This document shows positions 59,592 through 64,000 of a stretch of DNA of 64,000 bases, piece by piece. The translations under genes and the position numbers were made by a program. Origin of the DNA: Oscillospiraceae bacterium (GTDB lineage: Bacteria > Bacillota > Clostridia > Oscillospirales > Oscillospiraceae); assembly GCA_916988195.3 (NCBI GenBank), contig CAKASQ030000028.1, positions 1 through 64,000 of the forward strand. Reading direction: 5' to 3'. The notes beneath the pieces are model-generated. The model saw only the letters and a list, made by a program, of their open reading frames with translations. It made no database searches and was not told the DNA's origin. Position 1 is the stretch's first letter. Each line of letters starts with the position of its first letter.

Positions 59592-60467
59592 ATGAGACAT
59601 CGCCGCAGTTCCGTCGGGCGCACGCGCCTGATTTTGATTCTATTGTGCATCGTTCTGGCCGCCGCCATGCTCTGGTGCGCGCTGTCGCTCATTCTCCGGG
59701 TCGGTACGTATTCCGGCCGCACCGTGGGAAAGGACCCGGTTCAGGAGCAAACGCCGGTCGAACCGGTTGACCTCGAGCCAACCGTCCCGGAAAACAGCTA
59801 CGACCCGGCAGGCTTTTATGAAGAGGGCGGCTTCAAGCGCTATAAAAGTGAAGACACCCTCGCCTCCGTCGGCGTGGACGTGTCGTCCCATCAGCAGGAG
59901 ATCGACTGGGAGCTCGTCGCGGCAAACGGCGTGGAGTTTGCCATGATCCGCGTAGGCTATCGCGGCTACACCGAGGGCGAGATTCAGCCGGACGACTATT
60001 TTGTCCAGAACATCGAGGGCGCGCGCGCGGCAGGCCTTGACGTGGGCGTATACTTCTTCTCGCAGGCGCTCGACGAGCAGGAGGCCATCGACGAGGCAAA
60101 TTACGTACTCGAGCAAATCAAGCCCTATTCCCTCTCCTATCCCGTCATTTTTGACTGGGAGGACATCGAAGCTGACGCGCGCACCGACGGCATGGACTCT
60201 GTTCAGCTCACGAAAAACGCCATCGCCTTCTGCGACACGATCGAACAGGCCGGCTACCGCGCGGGCGTGTATTTTAACCAGCGCTTCGGCTATGAGGAGT
60301 TTGACCTCGAGAGCTTGCAGGACTACGTATTCTGGCTCGCCGAATACAACGACACGCCGAGCTTTTCGTTCCATTTCCAGATCTGGCAGTACTGCAACGA
60401 CGGCCGCGTCGACGGCATCAAGACAGACGTGGATTTAAATCTTGCCTTTTTACGCGCCAAGCATTGA
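59592..60467 (+). CDS. GH25 lysozyme, membrane-anchored or secreted
   Basis: The 291-residue protein has an N-terminal hydrophobic segment (LILILLCIVLAAAMLWCALSLIL, about 12-34) after a basic start, a Pro/Glu linker and a GH25 muramidase domain from about residue 95. Family motifs are GVDVSSHQQEIDWELVAANG, FAMIRVGYRGYTEG, YPVIFDWEDIE (catalytic acids) and FQIWQYCNDGRVDGI. It would cleave peptidoglycan glycan strands in cell-wall remodelling. ATG 59592 has GGAG 6 bases upstream; the longer reading lacks one. Confidence 0.93.
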   Translation: MRHRRSSVGRTRLILILLCIVLAAAMLWCALSLILRVGTYSGRTVGKDPVQEQTPVEPVDLEPTVPENSYDPAGFYEEGGFKRYKSEDTLASVGVDVSSHQQEIDWELVAANGVEFAMIRVGYRGYTEGEIQPDDYFVQNIEGARAAGLDVGVYFFSQALDEQEAIDEANYVLEQIKPYSLSYPVIFDWEDIEADARTDGMDSVQLTKNAIAFCDTIEQAGYRAGVYFNQRFGYEEFDLESLQDYVFWLAEYNDTPSFSFHFQIWQYCNDGRVDGIKTDVDLNLAFLRAKH

Positions 60468-60880
60468 GATTTTGCTTCCTCCGGAAGCCCGGGGGGACTT
60501 TCTTGATAGACTAAGTGCCCGCGGAACGAGACGTTCCGCGGGCACTGCCTTACGTTTTGTTTTCCATTTCATCGTGTCCTCCGTTTCTGTCTGGCCGTAT
60601 TTCGGCAAGTCCCAGTGTACCACAGGCCGCTTTGACCATCTGCGCAGAAACGAAAAGCAGCGGATGCCGAAAGTCTGATCTCTCAGCGTCCGCCGCTTTG
60701 CATTCTTTTCTATTTTTTCTTATTTTCTGACAGAACCTTCAAACCAACGCGAAGGGGGCAATGCCCACATTGCCCCCTTCGGCACCATTGAAATTGCCAA
60801 AAATCACCTCCAAAAACAGTGCACTCTGCCGGGACGATGTAGGCATCGTCCCCTACGCACCAATCGAAAAAACAAAAAGG
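60468..60880. other. Intergenic region with several strong hairpins
   Basis: No convincing gene was found. Perfect stems occur at 60514-60546 (AGTGCCCGCGGAACG and complement, loop AGA). Others lie near 60753-60781 (GAAGGGGGCAAT/ATTGCCCCCTTC) and near 60832-60854 (GGGACGATG/CATCGTCCC). On the minus strand TTTTTGGAGG precedes a 26-codon frame beginning TTG (about 60722-60802), which overlaps a hairpin and is doubtful. The look is of dispersed intergenic repeats or terminators. Confidence 0.5.
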
Positions 60881-60909
60881 GCGGGCAGGAAGCAAAGCTT
60901 CCTGTCCGC
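60881..60909 (-). terminator. Terminator of oleate hydratase gene
   Basis: GCGGACAGGAAG and CTTCCTGCCCGC form a 12-base stem (one mismatch). On the minus strand CCTTTTTGTTTTTT follows, about 40 bases after the stop. Confidence 0.8.
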
Positions 60910-60945
60910 TCTCTTTCACAAATGCTTATCCAAATCTCAGGGGAC

Positions 60946-62721
60946 TCAAATGACGTGATACTCCTTCAAGAGCTTTTCAATATCCGTGCCCTCGATTTTC
61001 TCGAGCGCCTTTTTGACGGCGATCTTTTCGGCAAGGCCCATCTTCAGATCGGTGGCCTTCTTGCCGTCGCGGAGCTTCACGGTCGCATCGAGCAGCGCAC
61101 GCACATCATAGACGCTGCCCCAGACCTCCGGCACGCCGCGGTCGACATTGCAGAGCGTATACACGGCCTCCATGCCGGTGCGCATCGAATACTCGGTGGT
61201 GAAGATCGTGTCGCGCGGGGTCTCGGCGAATTGGCCGAGGAAGGCGAAGTTCACAGAGCCGTCGGGCACAACCTTCGGGCGGTCGCCGTAGGCTCTCGGC
61301 ATGAAGAACGCGTCGATATACGGCATCATGACGGGCACGGTGTTTGCGCTGTTCGTGGCCATCTCCTCAATTTCACCCTCGGGTACACCGATGTGATACA
61401 GCCACTCCATACAGATTTCCTTGCCGGTGCACTCGCGCATGGGCTTTTTGACGAAATCACCGGGCTTGTCGGTAAAGAGGGAGTACACCCACACAAGGCA
61501 GTGGTCCTTCGGCTGCTCGCGGAACTGCGGCTGGCGGTTGATCGTCCAGCTTAAGAGCCACGAGGAGTCCTTGACAGAGACAATGCCGCCGGTGACGACC
61601 TTTCCTGTAAACGGATCGCGCTTGCAGATCTTCTTGATATAGGGAATGATACGGTCGTCCAGCGTTTCGACTGTCGCGCTCATCCAGTTCGTCTTCTCGG
61701 GGTCGGAGCAGAACTTGTCGGGATGGCCGAACGCGGGGTCCTGCGCGGCAATCTTGCGCCACATGTCCCAGCCGCCGCCGGGTTTGAGCTCGGTGTTATA
61801 GGTTGCGGGCATGTTCTGGCTGCCCATCGAGGAATTTTCCACGCAGCCGCCGTTCGTGATAAAGACCAGATCGTTTTCCGTAAGGTCAATGCCGTCTTCC
61901 TTGCCGTCGTGAATCATTTCGATGCGCTTTGCGACCTTCTTGCCGTCGCGGCAGTCAAAGATCACGTTTGTGACCTGTGTGCCAAAATGGAACTGCACGC
62001 CGAAGCTCTCGAGGTACTTGACCATCGGCAGGATCATCGACTCATACTGGTTGTACTTCGTGAAGCGCAGGGCCTTGAAATCGGGCAGGCCTCCGATGTG
62101 GTGGATATAGCGCTGAATGTAGAGCTTCATCTCCAGCGCGCTGTGCCAGTTTTCAAAGGCAAACATCGTTCTCCAGTAGAGCCAGAAATTCGAGTTCAGG
62201 ACCTCATCGTCAAAGTAATCGGTGATCTTCTTGTCCTGAAGCTCTTCGTTCGGCGTGAAGAACAGCTTCATGATCTCCATCGCGCCCTTGTCGGAAATAT
62301 CAAACTTGCCATCGGTGTGCGCGTCCTGTCCGCGCTTTTCGGTGGCGCGGCAAAGAGAATAGTTGGGGTCCTCCTTGTTGAGCCAGTAGTACTCGTCAAG
62401 AACGCTCACGCCCTCGGTCTCAATGGACGGAATCGAGTGGAACAGGTCCCACATGACCTCGAAATGGTTGTCCATCTCGCGGCCACCGCGCATCACGTAG
62501 CCAAGATTCTCAAACTTGTAGCCGTCGCACGCGCCGCCGGCAAGATTGCCCTTCTCCAGAATATGCACCCGCTCGCCCTTCATCTGTGCGTCGCGCACGA
62601 GATAGCAGGCCGCCGTCAGAGCAGCAAGGCCGCTGCCGACAATATACGCCGATTTCTTGTCAATGCCCTCGGGCTTCTTGGGTCTTGCAAACGCTTCATA
62701 GTTGCCGCTGGAATAATACAT
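60946..62721 (-). CDS. ohyA: Oleate hydratase (FAD-dependent fatty acid hydratase)
   Basis: The 591-residue protein is full length for OhyA and begins MYYSSGNYEAFARPKKPEGIDKKSAYIVGSGLAALTAA with the FAD-binding GxGxxA pattern. Other landmarks are GGRE in YVMRGGREMDNHFEVMWDL, FITNGGCVENSSMGSQN and FLGQFAETPRDTIFTTEYSMRTGMEAVY. It adds water to the cis-9 double bond of oleate or linoleate, giving 10-hydroxy acids, a common detoxification reaction in gut bacteria. ATG 62721 has GGAGG 7 bases upstream. Confidence 0.95.
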   Translation of the reverse strand: MYYSSGNYEAFARPKKPEGIDKKSAYIVGSGLAALTAACYLVRDAQMKGERVHILEKGNLAGGACDGYKFENLGYVMRGGREMDNHFEVMWDLFHSIPSIETEGVSVLDEYYWLNKEDPNYSLCRATEKRGQDAHTDGKFDISDKGAMEIMKLFFTPNEELQDKKITDYFDDEVLNSNFWLYWRTMFAFENWHSALEMKLYIQRYIHHIGGLPDFKALRFTKYNQYESMILPMVKYLESFGVQFHFGTQVTNVIFDCRDGKKVAKRIEMIHDGKEDGIDLTENDLVFITNGGCVENSSMGSQNMPATYNTELKPGGGWDMWRKIAAQDPAFGHPDKFCSDPEKTNWMSATVETLDDRIIPYIKKICKRDPFTGKVVTGGIVSVKDSSWLLSWTINRQPQFREQPKDHCLVWVYSLFTDKPGDFVKKPMRECTGKEICMEWLYHIGVPEGEIEEMATNSANTVPVMMPYIDAFFMPRAYGDRPKVVPDGSVNFAFLGQFAETPRDTIFTTEYSMRTGMEAVYTLCNVDRGVPEVWGSVYDVRALLDATVKLRDGKKATDLKMGLAEKIAVKKALEKIEGTDIEKLLKEYHVI

Positions 62722-62863
62722 AACATAGCCTCCATTCAGAATCAAAAAACAATGGCCGGAAACATGACCTACGGCGTTCTCTGTCAACCACTTTTGCCGC
62801 ACGCTCTATGTTTCCCTTTCGATGACACAAGCATACTACGAAAGCGAAAGCTCCGCCATGTGC

Positions 62864-62901
62864 AAAACGCCCGCCGTGACGGAATTTCCATCACAGCAGG
62901 C
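62864..62901 (-). terminator. Terminator of glnS
   Basis: GCCTGCTGTGA and TCACGGCGGGC pair over 11 bases with two wobbles around an 11-base loop. On the minus strand GTTTTGC follows, 45 bases after the glnS stop. Confidence 0.6.
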
Positions 62902-62945
62902 ATAGTTGCATGATTTTTGGTCATCAGGCGGTCAATTGCCCAGAA

Positions 62946-64000
62946 TTACTTTTTGAAGCTGTCTTTTAAAAGGACGCTGCGGTTGAAGACGAGGTGGTCT
63001 GCCTTGCAGTCCTTCGAGTCCAGGCAGAAGTAGCCCACGCGCATGAACTGATAGCACGGAGCCGTATGCGCTGCGCGGCCATCGCCCTCTTCATCGTATT
63101 TCTTCGCCTCGGCAACCAGCGCAGACTCGACCTTGCAGCCGGTGAGCACCGTGAGCGATTCGGGGTTCATGCACTCTAAGAAGTCCTTGTCCGCGCCGTC
63201 GGGCTGGGCATCCAAAAACAGATTGTCGTACAGGCGGACTTCCGCGTCAACGCAGGTTTCCGCGTCCACCCAGTGGATCGTCGCGCCCTTGACCTTGCGG
63301 CCGTCGGCAGGGTCGCCGCCGCGGGAGTCCGGGTCATACTCAGCGTAAACCTCGACGACGTTTCCGTCTTCATCGCGCTTGCAGCCTGTGCAGCGAATTA
63401 AGTAAGCGCTCTTGAGGCGGCACTCGGGGCCTTCCGGATAAAGACGCTTATACTTGGGAACGGGCTCAGCAAGGAAATCGTCCGCCTCGATCCAGAGGTT
63501 CCGGGAGAACGTGACAGTGTGCGTGCCCTGTTCGGGATGGACGGGGTTATTTTCGACCTCGAAGGTCTCAGACTGTCCCTCGGGGTAGTTCGTGATGACG
63601 AGCTTTACGGGGCGAAGGACGGCCATCGTGCGCTCGGCGGTGTCGTTGAGGTCCTCTCGCAGGCAGTGCTCCAGCAGCGCATACTCCACCGTGTTCGCGG
63701 ATTTTGCCACGCCGATGCGCTCGCAGAAATCGCGGATGGAATGGCTCGTGTAGCCGCGTCTTCTCAGGCCGCAGAGAGTCGGCATTCTGGGGTCGTCCCA
63801 GCCGGACACGCGGCTGGTCTCGACAAGAAGCCGCAGCTTGCGCTTGGACATGACGGTATGGTCAATGCCGAGACGCGCAAACTCGATCTGGCGCGGCTTG
63901 TGATACGGAATGGAAATATTGCTCACGACCCAATCGTACAAAGGCCGATGCGCCTCAAACTCCAGCGAGCAAAGAGAATGCGTGATGCCCTCGAGCGCGT
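62946..64000 (-). CDS. glnS: Glutaminyl-tRNA synthetase, C-terminal part (cut by window edge)
   Basis: The last 350 residues are present. They contain the end of the catalytic domain with HTVMSKRKLRLLVE (KMSK-type loop), then GWDDPRMPTLCGLRRRGYTSHSIRDFCERIGV. The two beta-barrel anticodon-binding domains follow (VKLVITNYPEGQSETFEVENNP...; FSRNLWIEADDF). The sequence matches GlnRS rather than GluRS. About 200 N-terminal residues lie beyond the window. It charges tRNA-Gln directly. Confidence 0.95.
   Translation of the reverse strand, partial: ALEGITHSLCSLEFEAHRPLYDWVVSNISIPYHKPRQIEFARLGIDHTVMSKRKLRLLVETSRVSGWDDPRMPTLCGLRRRGYTSHSIRDFCERIGVAKSANTVEYALLEHCLREDLNDTAERTMAVLRPVKLVITNYPEGQSETFEVENNPVHPEQGTHTVTFSRNLWIEADDFLAEPVPKYKRLYPEGPECRLKSAYLIRCTGCKRDEDGNVVEVYAEYDPDSRGGDPADGRKVKGATIHWVDAETCVDAEVRLYDNLFLDAQPDGADKDFLECMNPESLTVLTGCKVESALVAEAKKYDEEGDGRAAHTAPCYQFMRVGYFCLDSKDCKADHLVFNRSVLLKDSFKK

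Noticed and set aside
1-64000. CRISPR arrays, rRNA operons and tRNA genes
   Set aside because: Scanned by eye for regular direct repeats and tRNA-like stems on both strands; none seen. A tRNA scan would be decisive.

Overview
The window reads as the chromosome of a high-GC, spore-forming Firmicute of the class Clostridia, most like gut Oscillospiraceae/Ruminococcaceae. This is an inference from the S10-spc-alpha ribosomal gene order, a sporulation gene (spoVAC) with a forespore-type promoter, AGGAGG ribosome binding sites, Tn916-type integration modules and the general style of the proteins. No rRNA, tRNA or CRISPR array was seen.

Layout. 1-8 kb: an IS630-type transposase cut by the window edge, a TrmH methyltransferase, a MarR-MATE efflux pair with a readable operator, thiamine pyrophosphokinase, a ferredoxin-like protein, purine salvage (xpt behind a guanine riboswitch, then hpt), a LysR regulator and a solitary spoVAC. 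8-24 kb: the complete S10-spc-alpha operon on the minus strand (rpsJ to rplQ, including secY, adk, map, a KOW protein, infA, rpmJ and rpoA). It has a strong promoter embedded in the proS terminator, an attenuator-like leader, and an unusual hairpin-rich spacer between rpsN and rpsH. 24-34 kb: proS, L-serine dehydratase, GNAT and PspC proteins, a two-component system whose response regulator carries an in-frame amber codon, a cyclase-family hydrolase, malic enzyme and a 2-hydroxyacid dehydrogenase.

34-56 kb is accessory. It starts with relics of a conjugative element (a truncated serine recombinase and the first codons of a replication initiator). Then comes a minus-strand ion operon: trkH, trkA, a small membrane-anchored protein, a short kdpD, kdpE, lgt and two half-size chromate transporters. 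Four 10-11 bp phased repeats precede its promoter. Next are two Tn916-type integration modules in tandem, both using the first 16 bases of ychF as attachment core. The left module is decayed (frameshifted xis, ochre codon in int). The right one, about 11.3 kb, is bounded by 16-bp direct repeats and internal 25-bp arm-type repeats. It carries a type III restriction-modification pair (mod-res), a large serine recombinase, a MobC-type protein beside an oriT-like hairpin cluster, a replication initiator with a non-standard start, a DnaC-like ATPase, and intact xis and int. It appears to lack a relaxase.

56-64 kb returns to housekeeping: ychF, whose ribosome binding site is now supplied by the element, a DUF3786 protein with a CapA-family protein, a GH25 lysozyme divergent from capA across a 44-bp tandem repeat, oleate hydratase and the C-terminal part of glnS.

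The most distinctive material is (i) the tandem accretion at ychF with its restriction-modification cargo and possible control region, (ii) the potassium-uptake operon wired to a shortened KdpD/KdpE with phased repeats, and (iii) non-coding structure inside and ahead of the ribosomal operon.
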